This document shows positions 18,631-27,982 of a DNA stretch of 64,000 bases, piece after piece. A program made the position numbers and the translations under genes. The notes under the pieces are model-generated. The model was given only the letters and a program-made list of their open reading frames with translations, did no database searches and was not told the origin of the DNA. Origin of the DNA: MFD09286-c1 sp963701015. GTDB taxonomy: Bacteria > Bacteroidota > Bacteroidia > Bacteroidales > DTGW01. The first letter of the stretch is position 1. The number at the start of each line of letters is the position of its first letter. The stretch covers positions 2,046,001 through 2,110,000 of the forward strand of contig OY969556.1 in assembly GCA_963701015.1 (NCBI GenBank). Direction: 5' to 3'.

Positions 18631-18761
18631 GCCCAACGTTTCCCGGCTACACCGCAGTGCGGGATTTACTTGCAATATTTGTCAAATTATACAAATATAA
18701 CAAAAACTTACCGAACTTTGCAAACCGCTATAACCCGCATTGGGTGTAACCGGTGTTATAG
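18631..18761 (-). repeat. attC site 14 (family C)
   Basis: 131 bp. Ends GCCCAAC and GTTATAG; family C arms. Confidence 0.85.
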
Positions 18762-18768
18762 CACGTTT

Positions 18769-19038
18769 TTATTTGGGAAAGTATTTATAAATGTCTTTTC
18801 TATGCAAAAACCTAATCAAAACGATAGTTTTATTTTTTATCTCAAGTCCAATTCTATAATCGCCAATCCTAATACGATAAAAATCGTGAGAACCTTTTAG
18901 CTTTTTAATATTTTTTATTGATTTGATATTGTCAACCTTTCCGAGTGTCTCAATACAATCAGCAATATCCAAAAGTGTGTTTTTGTCTTTGATTTTGTCT
19001 GTATCTTTTTCAAAACTTTTATCAATCTTGACAATCAT
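18769..19038 (-). CDS. RelE/ParE-family toxin
   Basis: 89 residues, standard size. Contains KKLKGSHDFYRIRIGDYRIGLEIKNKTIVLIRFLHRKDIYKYF, the typical RelE/ParE sheet with the conserved YRIRIGDYRI strand and the HRKDIY end. Members act on ribosome-bound mRNA (RelE) or gyrase (ParE); which one applies cannot be told here. The start overlaps the antitoxin stop by 4 bp (ATGA), so the two are translationally coupled. Cassette ends GTTATAGCAC / GTGCTATAAC. Confidence 0.8.
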   Translation of the reverse strand: MIVKIDKSFEKDTDKIKDKNTLLDIADCIETLGKVDNIKSIKNIKKLKGSHDFYRIRIGDYRIGLEIKNKTIVLIRFLHRKDIYKYFPK

Positions 19039-19232
19039 TTGCGAAGCTTTTGAACATAAGTTGCAGTGTCAACATATTTATTTGAACGACCCAATCGAAT
19101 CGAATTAACTAATCCAATTTCTTCAATTTCAGTTTCAGATAAAACTCTAGATTTTATTCCTATCTTTTTGGCTAAATCCAACAAAAGTTTAATATCCGTT
19201 TTTGAGTCACTATTTAAAATTACAGTTTGCAT
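19035..19232 (-). CDS. Antitoxin of the RelE/ParE pair
   Basis: 65 residues from the ATG at 19232; a longer in-frame opening reaches back into attC 15 and is rejected. Sequence MQTVILNSDSKTDIKLLLDLAKKIGIKSRVLSE followed by an amphipathic tail fits the small antitoxins that accompany ParE-like toxins in Bacteroidota. It comes first in the pair, the usual order, and likely represses the operon. Confidence 0.75.
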   Translation of the reverse strand: MQTVILNSDSKTDIKLLLDLAKKIGIKSRVLSETEIEEIGLVNSIRLGRSNKYVDTATYVQKLRK

Positions 19233-19300
19233 AATCAATCTATTTGAGAACAAAGATAAATTAAATCCTAAAAATTGATGGAATTTTGTGTTAAAATGTG

Positions 19301-19432
19301 CTATAACGGTCGAGGCTAACAAATGTAGGGGATTTCGTGAAACTAAACTATCCAATTGACTGAAAAGTTGCCAGCGAGCGCAACCGCCCGCACCACTCTT
19401 AAACCCCTATTTTTGTTGAGCCTTTGTTGGCA
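19301..19432 (-). repeat. attC site 15 (family E)
   Basis: 132 bp. Ends CTATAAC and GTTGGCA. Arms GAGGCTAACAAAT / TTTGTTGAGCCT with extra G on the right and AGGGG / CCCCT. Shares arms with site 19. Confidence 0.8.
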
Positions 19433-19440
19433 GACGTAAT

Positions 19441-20028
19441 TTATTTTATTATTGCGATTGTATCTCTATTAAATGTCAATGCAGATTTCAATGCTTTATT
19501 CTTAATAACATCTATTAAAATATCTCTTTCTCGTAATAATTTAACAGTATCAATGAATCTATCATTATTAATTTTAGTGCTAATAGAATCAATATAATAA
19601 TAAAAGTTTAAGAAATCTTTATCTGTCCTTTTACTAGAAATAAAAGTCAACTTATTTATACTTCCATCTTTTTTATGAACTATAAGTTCAATTATAGGAC
19701 CATCATAACTACCACTTTTTGATCTGTCTGTTAATATTGTATCGGAATTTATATTTATTAATCTGTTATTAATTGTCTTAAATAGTTTTTTGTCAATCGT
19801 AAATGAATTAAATCTTTGTCCTTTTAAAAAAAATCCTCTTACAATATTACAATTACCTTTATTATCAATCTTAGCATAAGAATTAATATAAATCCCCAAA
19901 ATTATTGAATCTGTATTATTGTAATCAAGTGCCCGTCCTGAAGTCGAAATAAATTCAATCTCAGTAAAATTAATAGAATTGCATCCAATTAGAACAAAAC
20001 AAATCGTTGATAAAAATATCCATCTCAT
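19441..20028 (-). CDS. Lipoprotein of unknown function
   Basis: 195 residues. Lipobox VLIGC at residue ~16. The mature part is a beta-rich region with DRSKSGSYDGPIIELIVHKKDGSINKLTF followed by a helical tail. No family recognised. Single-gene cassette; the end tag GTTGGCAG is matched over 8 bp by CTGCCAAC, one of the shorter matches. Confidence 0.6.
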   Translation of the reverse strand: MRWIFLSTICFVLIGCNSINFTEIEFISTSGRALDYNNTDSIILGIYINSYAKIDNKGNCNIVRGFFLKGQRFNSFTIDKKLFKTINNRLININSDTILTDRSKSGSYDGPIIELIVHKKDGSINKLTFISSKRTDKDFLNFYYYIDSISTKINNDRFIDTVKLLRERDILIDVIKNKALKSALTFNRDTIAIIK

Positions 20029-20080
20029 ATCATTATATCAAATCAAATTAATAAAATAGTGCCACAGTGGTTTTTATGGC

Positions 20081-20214
20081 TGCCAACGTTCGCGGCTACT
20101 GCCAGTGCGGGTTTGCGTGGCTGCATCCCTGTAAGCTGGCACAAATGCCTACATGCGGGCATTGACGCTTGCGAACCTTCTGAAACCCGCATTGGCTGTG
20201 AGCCGTTGTTGGCC
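20081..20214 (-). repeat. attC site 16 (single variant)
   Basis: 134 bp. Ends TGCCAAC and GTTGGCC. Arms GCGGCTACTGCCAGTGCGGG and CCCGCATTGGCTGTGAGCCG; the centre is GC-richer than in other sites. Confidence 0.8.
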
Positions 20215-20218
20215 ACAG

Positions 20219-21046
20219 TTATTTATTTTTTCTCAATTCCTTACGTCGTTTTTTAATTTCTTTAGCTGACTTACTATCCTTTAGATTTTTTTTATAAAAA
20301 TCAAATTTTCTGCTAAGAATCCAATCTTTGTAAGGATTTCTGGTTTCTAATTCATCTGCTTTATCAATGCAGAATTTTATCCAAGGATAATAGCTCTCAT
20401 ATTGTTTATTATTTCTTGCTTTAATATTTTCTTGGAAGTTCTCTATGAATAAATTTGCACCCCAATAATAAACTGAGGGATTTTTAGGATTAGCCTCAAT
20501 AGCTTGCTTGCAATAAAAAACAGCAGAATCAATATTATTTTTCCACCTCTGAATTTCTCCCTTTTGTATCAATTGCAAATACGGAGGTATAATATTATTA
20601 ACCATTTTTTTCCAGGAAGGACAAGGAAAATAATCAGAAGGAATACAATTCTGATTATAGTCAATAAAAAACACATGCATATTTACTTCGTGTCTTGGAT
20701 TAAAAAAAGGGCACTCTTGAAGTCGACAATTATTAACCGTATCAAATGGATATTGATTACCTAAATAATTTGCCTTATATAACCAAAATGTAGTCTCAGT
20801 ATAATCAATAATAAATTTACCTCTCTTGTCAACTACACCATAATGCATATTATCCTTATAAACAACAAAAAGAGAATCACTATAATTGAAAACTTTGTAA
20901 AAAGTTCCTAAAACAACAGGAATTGATGTGGTTTTATCCATTATGCCCCATAAATCATTGCTTTCATCCTTGTATGGAATGTATCTTTGTCCAAAACTAT
21001 CAATCAAAAAAAATTGGAACATTAAAAAAAATAAAATCTGTCTCAT
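20219..21046 (-). CDS. WG-repeat exported protein
   Basis: 275 residues from the ATG at 21046, which starts a signal peptide (MRQILFFLMFQFFLIDSFGQ). Two WG-type repeats are visible (NDLWGIMDKTTSIPVVL and MHYGVVDKRGKFIIDY). The second half is helical and tetratricopeptide-like (AVFYCKQAIEANPKNPSVYYWGANLF), ending in a Lys/Arg-rich tail. WG proteins are often surface or periplasmic; no enzyme motif. Ends match GTTGGCCACA / TGTGGCCAAC. Confidence 0.65.
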   Translation of the reverse strand: MRQILFFLMFQFFLIDSFGQRYIPYKDESNDLWGIMDKTTSIPVVLGTFYKVFNYSDSLFVVYKDNMHYGVVDKRGKFIIDYTETTFWLYKANYLGNQYPFDTVNNCRLQECPFFNPRHEVNMHVFFIDYNQNCIPSDYFPCPSWKKMVNNIIPPYLQLIQKGEIQRWKNNIDSAVFYCKQAIEANPKNPSVYYWGANLFIENFQENIKARNNKQYESYYPWIKFCIDKADELETRNPYKDWILSRKFDFYKKNLKDSKSAKEIKKRRKELRKNK

Positions 21047-21063
21047 AATTTTAAGTTTATTGT

Positions 21064-21195
21064 GGCCAACGTTTTCGGCTAAATTACGTGCGGGATTTAC
21101 TTGCATAATTTGTCAAAATATAACCAAATATAATTAAAAAGCATTACATATGAAAACATTCTGAAACCCGCATGAAATTTGAGCCGATGTTGGCG
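21064..21195 (-). repeat. attC site 17 (family B)
   Basis: 132 bp. Ends GGCCAAC and GTTGGCG; family B arms. Confidence 0.85.
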
Positions 21196-21202
21196 GCTGG
21201 CC

Positions 21203-21859
21203 TTATTTTTTATTAATTATTATTCCATCAAAATAATAAATCAATTTACCATTTAAATCATTTATATAGGCATATGGAAAATCATTATTATCTGGATTAA
21301 TTTTCCAAGCAGTCGTGAAATTTTTTGTAGTATCTCCAGAACCAGCATTCAAGTCATAATATCCAAACTCAACTTTTAAACATTCCTTTGCTACAGTATC
21401 TTTTATGCTTAAAAATCCAGTTAATAAACTATCACTATTTACTGCTTTTATATAAGTATCTCTTACTTGATTTCTATACATAATAGGTGTCGATCTTAAA
21501 TTAATATTTGCTATTTTGTGTCCACTTAACAATCTTAATGAATCATTATCAGTAAATTCAAACATTAAACCATAAAGGAATACTTTTAAATTATTTACAT
21601 ACTGATAACATGAGGCTTGTCTTGTCTTAATCTTAGTAACATCATCTTTTACATAATGGTAAAATTGAAGATTCTTATAGCTTAAATTATTTTTTTGAAA
21701 TAAATATTTTATCGTATCAAAATCTTGACTAGATACTAATTGAATACTACTGTTATCAATAATAATATTAAAACAATTTTTGTTATAATCATTGTTATTC
21801 TTCTTACATGAATTAAAAATTAAAATGAATATAAATATAAATATTAAATAATTTTTCAT
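21203..21859 (-). CDS. Lipoprotein of unknown function
   Basis: 218 residues. Lipobox FNSC at residue ~18 followed by KKNNND. Beta-rich mature part with no known motif; one Cys pair (CYQ, ECLKVE). The tail ends YFDGIIINKK. Single-gene cassette; ends GTTGGCGGC / GCCGCCAAC. Confidence 0.6.
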   Translation of the reverse strand: MKNYLIFIFIFILIFNSCKKNNNDYNKNCFNIIIDNSSIQLVSSQDFDTIKYLFQKNNLSYKNLQFYHYVKDDVTKIKTRQASCYQYVNNLKVFLYGLMFEFTDNDSLRLLSGHKIANINLRSTPIMYRNQVRDTYIKAVNSDSLLTGFLSIKDTVAKECLKVEFGYYDLNAGSGDTTKNFTTAWKINPDNNDFPYAYINDLNGKLIYYFDGIIINKK

Positions 21860-21913
21860 ATTACGCTTTTTATAATGATGAACTATCTGTCAAAATGGTT
21901 GCGTGTGGCTTGC

Positions 21914-22045
21914 CGCCAACGTTTTCGGCTAAATTGCGTGCGGGATTTACTTGCATAATTTGTCAAAATATAAACAAATATAATTAAAAAGCATTACATT
22001 TGGAAAACCTCTGAAACCCGCATGAAATTTGAGCCGATGTTGGCT
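21914..22045 (-). repeat. attC site 18 (family B)
   Basis: 132 bp. Ends CGCCAAC and GTTGGCT. Apart from its left flank it is identical to site 22, as both belong to copies of the same cassette. Confidence 0.85.
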
Positions 22046-22056
22046 GCAGTTTTTTA

Positions 22057-22677
22057 TTAATAAATTTCATAGAACCATTTTGCACTCGATGGGACTGAAT
22101 CTGTCACGCAATCGACCCTCCCAGATTTTGAATTGGCTGAAATTATTTTATATAAATATTTATTCCATCCTTTCTTTAAATATAAACTTGCATTAATCGA
22201 ACTGCTATTTCCCAAAGCTGAAATATTTGAGCTACCATTTATAGAGACGTCACCATTTACATATATATAATAAACTTTATAATCACCATCTACAAAGTTT
22301 GATGTTGATACATCTCTATTTCCAGAATGGACGTGTCCAATTACATTTATTAAATCATTTGAATAAAATACACTCAATATTGCTGTTGCTGTTTTAATAT
22401 TATGATTGCTGACTTTAAATAAAGAAGCTAAATCACTTGAATCTATAGAGATTAGTCTATGAGGTATTGACAAATTTGAAATATAAAAGTTTCCATTTGC
22501 GTCAATTGATGTAGAACCATCATTTTCATTAAGACCAAAAATAATTGTCTTATCAGAACCTAAATTCCAATTTTCAATTTTACCACTTATTGATGAAATA
22601 TCTTGGTAAGAAATATTTGCATCTTTTTGGCAACTATAGAGCAAAATCAATGTGCAAATAATTAAAGTGTTTTTCAT
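22057..22677 (-). CDS. Lipoprotein, copy 1 of a duplicated cassette
   Basis: 206 residues. Lipobox LYSC then QKDAN. The mature region opens ISSISGKIENWNLGSDKTIIFGLNENDGSTSIDANGNFYIS-like strands, suggesting a carboxypeptidase-regulatory or Ig-like beta fold, and ends with SSAKWFYEIY. It differs from the copy at 26254-26874 at one residue (Ala here, Gly there, in SSDLxSLFK). Function unknown. Confidence 0.65.
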   Translation of the reverse strand: MKNTLIICTLILLYSCQKDANISYQDISSISGKIENWNLGSDKTIIFGLNENDGSTSIDANGNFYISNLSIPHRLISIDSSDLASLFKVSNHNIKTATAILSVFYSNDLINVIGHVHSGNRDVSTSNFVDGDYKVYYIYVNGDVSINGSSNISALGNSSSINASLYLKKGWNKYLYKIISANSKSGRVDCVTDSVPSSAKWFYEIY

Positions 22678-22742
22678 AGTAATTAATTTAGGTAATCTAT
22701 TATTTAAAAATATTTATGTCGTTTCGTCGCAACAAAAATTGC

Positions 22743-22874
22743 AGCCAACGGTCGAGGCTAACAAATGTAGGGGATTTCGTGAAAATAAACTATCCAATTG
22801 AACTAAAAGTTGCCAGCGAGAGACGACACCTGCATCCCACTTAAACCCCTATTTTTGTTGAGCCTTTGTTATAG
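22743..22874 (-). repeat. attC site 19 (family E)
   Basis: 132 bp. Ends AGCCAAC and GTTATAG; arms as site 15. Confidence 0.8.
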
Positions 22875-22879
22875 CCAGT

Positions 22880-24319
22880 TTATTCTTTTTCAATTATTTG
22901 AGTTAAATATTTGCCACCTATCATCAATTTTATCAAATATAATCCAGATTTTAATGTTGTTACATTAATTCCAAAATCATATATGTTTAACCCATTTTCT
23001 CTAAAAACCAATTTACCATTTATATCATACATTTCTATCATTTGTAACTTATCAGAACTTTTTATGTTTAATCTTACAGACATAGGATTTGGAAAAACAC
23101 TTATACTCTTATCTTTTAAATCATTTATATCCGAGGTGCAATCTGATAGTTTATAATTGCTACCAAAGTCATAAAAACTTATTAATGTTGGAATTTTTGA
23201 AACACAAACTTGTTTTAATTGAGACATATCTGAAATACCAACCCAATATAAACTTTTGTTTTGTATTAAATCTAACGTTTCAATTTTATTTCCAGAGCAA
23301 TCTAACCAAATCAAATTAATATTTTTAGATAAATCAATACTTGTCAATAAATTACCTGTACAATATAGTTCAGTCAATTGAATATTAGAACGTAATGATA
23401 AATCTATAATACTGTTTAAGCTACATTTTAAGCTTTTTAATTTTAAATTATTTAATAAATCAAGTTTTGTTAATTTATTTGCATCACACCACAACTCCGT
23501 CAAATATGGCATTAAACTAATATCTAAATTTTTGATATTATTATGATAACAGTGAATTACTTTAAGACTTACATTATTTGTTAAATTCAAACTATCAAAG
23601 TTGCAACTTTCCAAAAATAGAGTATCAAGATTTATACTTTTAGACAAATCAATTTCCGAAATTGGGTTTCCAGAAATTAACAAATCCGTTAACAAAACAT
23701 TATTACTAACATCAATTGTAGAAATACTATTATAAGAACAAGATAATTTTTTTAAATCACTAAGGTTTGATAGATAGATTTTAGATAAGTGATTATCAGA
23801 TAAATCAATATTCTCCAAATAGTTGTTTTGAGATAAATCTAGCTTTAATATGTTATTATTGGCACAAGATAGAAATCTTAAAGCATGACCATTTATAATG
23901 TTTAATGAATCCAAATCATTATTAGAAACATTTATCTCTTCGAGATTTGAACAACTATCAATATTGAAATAATTGATTTGGTTTGCAGAACAATCCAAAT
24001 ATTTAATTTTTTTATTTGTATTTAGGTTTAATGAAGTAATAAAATTATCGGAACAATCCAATGTGTCAATATTAACAAAATATTCAATACCAGCCATAGA
24101 TTTAATATTTGGCAAATCTAAATCTGCAATAAATTTGCCTTTTACATTTATAAATTTAACTAAAAATGCCTCATCAATACTTATTTGTTTATCTCCATTT
24201 TTATCAATTCCTAAACTAATCAAGCGACTTTTAAAAACACTATCAGGAATATCAATAATTTGGGATTGTATTGAAATACATAATGCGAAAAATGAAAACA
24301 ATAGACAATACTTTTTCAT
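22880..24319 (-). CDS. Secreted leucine-rich-repeat protein with sorting domain
   Basis: 479 residues. Sec signal, then a dockerin/EF-hand-like loop (DKNGDKQISIDEA, residues ~38-50). About fifteen leucine-rich repeats of ~21 residues follow (pattern LxxLxCSxNxIxxLDLSxN), typical of bacterial surface LRR proteins. The last ~80 residues are a type IX sorting domain (ISVFPNPMSVRLNI, then MYDINGKLVF). Likely surface-exposed binding protein; ligand unknown. Single-gene cassette, ends GTTATAGCCA / TGGCTATAAC. Confidence 0.8.
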   Translation of the reverse strand: MKKYCLLFSFFALCISIQSQIIDIPDSVFKSRLISLGIDKNGDKQISIDEAFLVKFINVKGKFIADLDLPNIKSMAGIEYFVNIDTLDCSDNFITSLNLNTNKKIKYLDCSANQINYFNIDSCSNLEEINVSNNDLDSLNIINGHALRFLSCANNNILKLDLSQNNYLENIDLSDNHLSKIYLSNLSDLKKLSCSYNSISTIDVSNNVLLTDLLISGNPISEIDLSKSINLDTLFLESCNFDSLNLTNNVSLKVIHCYHNNIKNLDISLMPYLTELWCDANKLTKLDLLNNLKLKSLKCSLNSIIDLSLRSNIQLTELYCTGNLLTSIDLSKNINLIWLDCSGNKIETLDLIQNKSLYWVGISDMSQLKQVCVSKIPTLISFYDFGSNYKLSDCTSDINDLKDKSISVFPNPMSVRLNIKSSDKLQMIEMYDINGKLVFRENGLNIYDFGINVTTLKSGLYLIKLMIGGKYLTQIIEKE

Positions 24320-24342
24320 CGCTTTTTGTTTTTTTAAATTGG

Positions 24343-24473
24343 CTATAACGTTCCTCGGCTATGTAAAGTGCGGGATTTACTTGCAGAATAAATCCCGCTA
24401 CACAAATATAATTAGAAAACACTGAACTTGCAAACCCTCTATAACCCGCATTTTATATGAGCCGATGTTGGCC
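24343..24473 (-). repeat. attC site 20 (family A)
   Basis: 131 bp. Ends CTATAAC and GTTGGCC; family A arms. Confidence 0.85.
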
Positions 24474-24479
24474 ACAGTT

Positions 24480-25100
24480 TTATTTTAATGGAATTATTTT
24501 AATAAAAAAATTTGGTTCCGCATAAATGAATATTCCACTTTCATAAAATATATTTGACAAATCCAAAGCGTCTCCTTCTGAAAACTTATCCGCTCTTATA
24601 AAATAATATCCTCCGCTATAATCGAATCTCACTTTTCTTGTCCTTGTTTTCAAAATTAAATCATTCATTTTAACTGTATCAGAATTATTTTTTAATGAAC
24701 ATAGAAATATGTCATATAATCCAATTTGGTTGCCATCTTTTGTAGTTAAATACTTATTACAATTGCTAACTCTTTTATCTAATTTAATCTTTGCAAAAAT
24801 CGAATCTGTCGTGGAACAATTATTTGAATTAATCGAAATAAGAATGGCACTTGATTTTACATATACTGAAATCCATTTAATTTGTGGATATGGTTTAATT
24901 ATCGCATTAATTGTATCAAATGATAAAGTATCATAAAAAGAGATTGTTCCTTCATTTGGAATATCTGATAATGCTATCTTACCAGAGTCATTATAATAAA
25001 ATCGATCAGTTTTACAATCAACATTTATTATGTTTGTTTTGTCTTTTTTACAACCAGAACAAATCAAAATAACAAAATATATTATCGCTATATGTCTCAT
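24480..25100 (-). CDS. Lipoprotein of unknown function
   Basis: 206 residues. Lipobox CSGC then KKDKTN. The mature part includes IPNEGTISFYDTLSFDTINAIIKPYPQIKWISVYVKSS-type alternating strands and no recognisable catalytic motif. Single-gene cassette; ends GTTGGCCACA / TGTGGCCAAC, the same tag as the WG-protein cassette at 20219. Confidence 0.6.
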   Translation of the reverse strand: MRHIAIIYFVILICSGCKKDKTNIINVDCKTDRFYYNDSGKIALSDIPNEGTISFYDTLSFDTINAIIKPYPQIKWISVYVKSSAILISINSNNCSTTDSIFAKIKLDKRVSNCNKYLTTKDGNQIGLYDIFLCSLKNNSDTVKMNDLILKTRTRKVRFDYSGGYYFIRADKFSEGDALDLSNIFYESGIFIYAEPNFFIKIIPLK

Positions 25101-25155
25101 AAAACCATTTTATGTTAGATGTAATCAATCAGAATTTAGTTGCGTCAAAAATTGT

Positions 25156-25286
25156 GGCCAACGTTCCTCGGCTATGTAAAGTGCGGGATTTACTTGCAGG
25201 ATAAATCCCACTACACAAATATAATTAGAAAGCACTGAACTTGCAAACCCTCTATTACCCGCATTTTATATGAGCCGATGTTAGCG
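25156..25286 (-). repeat. attC site 21 (family A)
   Basis: 131 bp. Ends GGCCAAC and GTTAGCG; family A arms. Confidence 0.85.
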
Positions 25287-25316
25287 GTTCGTTATTTTTC
25301 ATCCAAATATTAATCG

Positions 25317-26039
25317 CTAACTTTCGTTCGGTGCTAATGAATACTTCAAAAAACTTTCAGTCGTCAGCCAAGACCAAGTCGCGGAATTTTCATTATACTT
25401 GATACCTCTCTCAGGTAAATTCACTCCACGAGCATTAAAGGCGTGCATAGAATTGCCATAAATCTGGATTTGCCAATCTGCTTGAGATTCCGTTAGTTCC
25501 TTGGATAAATCTGGAATCTTGGAAACTGGAACTATTGGATCTTGGTCACCTTGATGAATTAAGACTTTTGCTAAGATTTTGTTTCTCTCGGCATTTGGTG
25601 GATCAAATGGTCCGTAAAAACTCACAGCTGCCTTCAAGTCGGCATGCCCTGTCCGAGCAAGGTCTAAAGCACAGAGTCCACCAAATCCAAGACCTAGCAC
25701 TGCAATTTTCTTGGAATCAACTTCGGGAATGGACTGGGCTGCAGATACCGAGGCAAGCAATCTATTTTTAAGAAGACTGCGATTGTCAAGCAACGGTTGC
25801 ATCAGTTTTTCATTGCCAATAAATTTGTCTCCGCGCTTTCCTTTGCCATAGAGATCAATGGCGAAGCCCGTAAAACCCAACGAAACCATTTGCTCAGCGT
25901 ATCTTCTTTCCGAGTCACTCTGGCCACCCCATGCGTGGCAGATTAAAACACATGGTCGAGGGACTTGATCATCTGCCATAGCAACGTAACCTTCAGCCTG
26001 GCAATCAAAGCACTCGTAGTCGAATAGATTTGTTTTCAT
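25317..26039 (-). CDS. Dienelactone-hydrolase-family protein without the nucleophile
   Basis: 240 residues, cytosolic alpha/beta hydrolase. CHAWGGQSDSERRYAEQM near residue 34, acid site in HQGDQDPIVP and the His in NSMHAFNARG are all present. The nucleophile elbow reads GLGFGG where the family has G-x-C-x-G-G (Cys, sometimes Ser), so the catalytic residue is replaced by Gly. It may be inactive, or bind a ligand. Base composition is visibly richer in GC than the neighbours, which suggests recent transfer. Cassette ends match over 9 bp: GTTAGCGGT / ACCGCTAAC. Confidence 0.8.
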   Translation of the reverse strand: MKTNLFDYECFDCQAEGYVAMADDQVPRPCVLICHAWGGQSDSERRYAEQMVSLGFTGFAIDLYGKGKRGDKFIGNEKLMQPLLDNRSLLKNRLLASVSAAQSIPEVDSKKIAVLGLGFGGLCALDLARTGHADLKAAVSFYGPFDPPNAERNKILAKVLIHQGDQDPIVPVSKIPDLSKELTESQADWQIQIYGNSMHAFNARGVNLPERGIKYNENSATWSWLTTESFLKYSLAPNES

Positions 26040-26110
26040 GCTAACCTCCTATATATTTAAGTGTAATTAAATATCATTTTTTATATTACGAAATGTCTAC
26101 GTATAATGAC

Positions 26111-26242
26111 CGCTAACGTTTTCGGCTAAATTGCGTGCGGGATTTACTTGCATAATTTGTCAAAATATAAACAAATATAATTAAAAAGCATTACATTTGG
26201 AAAACCTCTGAAACCCGCATGAAATTTGAGCCGATGTTGGCT
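26111..26242 (-). repeat. attC site 22 (family B)
   Basis: 132 bp. Ends CGCTAAC and GTTGGCT; internal sequence identical to site 18. Confidence 0.85.
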
Positions 26243-26253
26243 GCAGTTTTTTA

Positions 26254-26874
26254 TTAATAAATTTCATAGAACCATTTTGCACTCGATGGGACTGAATCTG
26301 TCACGCAATCGACCCTCCCAGATTTTGAATTGGCTGAAATTATTTTATATAAATATTTATTCCATCCTTTCTTTAAATATAAACTTGCATTAATCGAACT
26401 GCTATTTCCCAAAGCTGAAATATTTGAGCTACCATTTATAGAGACGTCACCATTTACATATATATAATAAACTTTATAATCACCATCTACAAAGTTTGAT
26501 GTTGATACATCTCTATTTCCAGAATGGACGTGTCCAATTACATTTATTAAATCATTTGAATAAAATACACTCAATATTGCTGTTGCTGTTTTAATATTAT
26601 GATTGCTGACTTTAAATAAAGAACCTAAATCACTTGAATCTATAGAGATTAGTCTATGAGGTATTGACAAATTTGAAATATAAAAGTTTCCATTTGCGTC
26701 AATTGATGTAGAACCATCATTTTCATTAAGACCAAAAATAATTGTCTTATCAGAACCTAAATTCCAATTTTCAATTTTACCACTTATTGATGAAATATCT
26801 TGGTAAGAAATATTTGCATCTTTTTGGCAACTATAGAGCAAAATCAATGTGCAAATAATTAAAGTGTTTTTCAT
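26254..26874 (-). CDS. Lipoprotein, copy 2 of a duplicated cassette
   Basis: 206 residues, the same as 22057-22677 except for one Ala-to-Gly change. The DNA identity begins inside the left attC, covers the gene and the 5' flank, and stops at the next attC core (CAGCCAACGG), beyond which the two loci differ. That is the extent expected of a mobile cassette (gene plus its own attC). Confidence 0.7.
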   Translation of the reverse strand: MKNTLIICTLILLYSCQKDANISYQDISSISGKIENWNLGSDKTIIFGLNENDGSTSIDANGNFYISNLSIPHRLISIDSSDLGSLFKVSNHNIKTATAILSVFYSNDLINVIGHVHSGNRDVSTSNFVDGDYKVYYIYVNGDVSINGSSNISALGNSSSINASLYLKKGWNKYLYKIISANSKSGRVDCVTDSVPSSAKWFYEIY

Positions 26875-26939
26875 AGTAATTAATTTAGGTAATCTATTAT
26901 TTAAAAATATTTATGTCGTTTCGTCGCAACAAAAATTGC

Positions 26940-27066
26940 AGCCAACGGTTGACGGCTGACGAGGTTTGGGTAATCGACTGCGTTGGTATCCCCCGATGAA
27001 AACTTGCTACGAGGAAGCCCGATGCCCGCTTACTGCTACCCAAATCTCGTTAGACGTTTGTTGGTT
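26940..27066 (-). repeat. attC site 23 (single variant)
   Basis: 127 bp, the shortest. Ends AGCCAAC and GTTGGTT. Arms GAGGTTTGGGTA / TACCCAAATCTC in place of the usual GCGGG stem. Confidence 0.75.
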
Positions 27067-27074
27067 GCAGTGCA

Positions 27075-27953
27075 TTATTTTGTCTTTATTTGTTTATCTA
27101 TTTCTAATATAAAATTCTCGACATTCGTCAAAGTTTTTGATATTAGAGATTTATCAATTATTAGTTCCTTTTCTTCTTTTGTCTTGCCATTTCTATGAAC
27201 TATATCGTGTCTCATTGATACAGCCTTCATGATTTCTTTCAGATCTGGAAAATTAATTTCTAATGTATCTTTATACATACCCGATACTTTTGGAATATTG
27301 TGATATATAACATCCAACATTCCCTTTTTAGAGATTTCCTTTATTTTCACTGAATAATCAAAATAGTCTCTTAAACGAATTGAATCACCATCAAAGTCCT
27401 TAAATGTTTTTACAAATGTTTTTAAATAATCATCCTTTGATAATGTTGTATTGATAAACGCATCTGATAAATATGTTTCCATTATTGTAATTACACTTAC
27501 AAAAAGTTGTTTCCTTAGAGTTTTGTCAACACCACTATCAGATACGGTGGAATTATTAAGAGTCTTAATATTTTCAATCTCTCTTTTAAATGTATCAAAG
27601 AAGCCAGTATTGCTTTTAATTATCTCATACTGTTCTTCATAATATTGTTTTATGTCCTCATCAACCTCTTCATTAATTTCTTCAATTTCCACTGTATCGT
27701 CACTTTCATCAAGCTCTTCTATCTCAACATAACCTCCTGCATAACTCGACCAAACGCTAATATTATATTGTTCTCCACAATCACAAACAGCACTTCCGTC
27801 ATTATCATTATAACTATCATGAGCAGTTTCAGAAGAATAATCAGGTTCTGGAACTGAAATCTCATCACTTATAACTTTTTCACCGCACTCCTTGCAATTA
27901 AATCTAATAATCACTGAAGCTGTTCCAAATGGATTAAAATCGATATTTTTCAT
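27075..27953 (-). CDS. Zinc-ribbon plus HEPN-like protein
   Basis: 292 residues. N-terminus: a zinc ribbon with CKEC (residues ~20-23) and CDCG (~58-61). An acidic linker (EELDESDDTVEIEEINEEVDED) follows. The C-terminal ~180 residues are helical and hold MRHDIVHRNG, the R-x4-6-H-type signature of HEPN domains (RiboL-PSP-HEPN class), which act as RNases in many conflict systems. I infer an RNA-targeting defence or toxin role. Single-gene cassette; ends GTTGGTTGCA / TGCAACCAAC. Confidence 0.7.
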   Translation of the reverse strand: MKNIDFNPFGTASVIIRFNCKECGEKVISDEISVPEPDYSSETAHDSYNDNDGSAVCDCGEQYNISVWSSYAGGYVEIEELDESDDTVEIEEINEEVDEDIKQYYEEQYEIIKSNTGFFDTFKREIENIKTLNNSTVSDSGVDKTLRKQLFVSVITIMETYLSDAFINTTLSKDDYLKTFVKTFKDFDGDSIRLRDYFDYSVKIKEISKKGMLDVIYHNIPKVSGMYKDTLEINFPDLKEIMKAVSMRHDIVHRNGKTKEEKELIIDKSLISKTLTNVENFILEIDKQIKTK

Positions 27954-27982
27954 ATGTTTATGTTATAGGTGTTTTGCATTGC

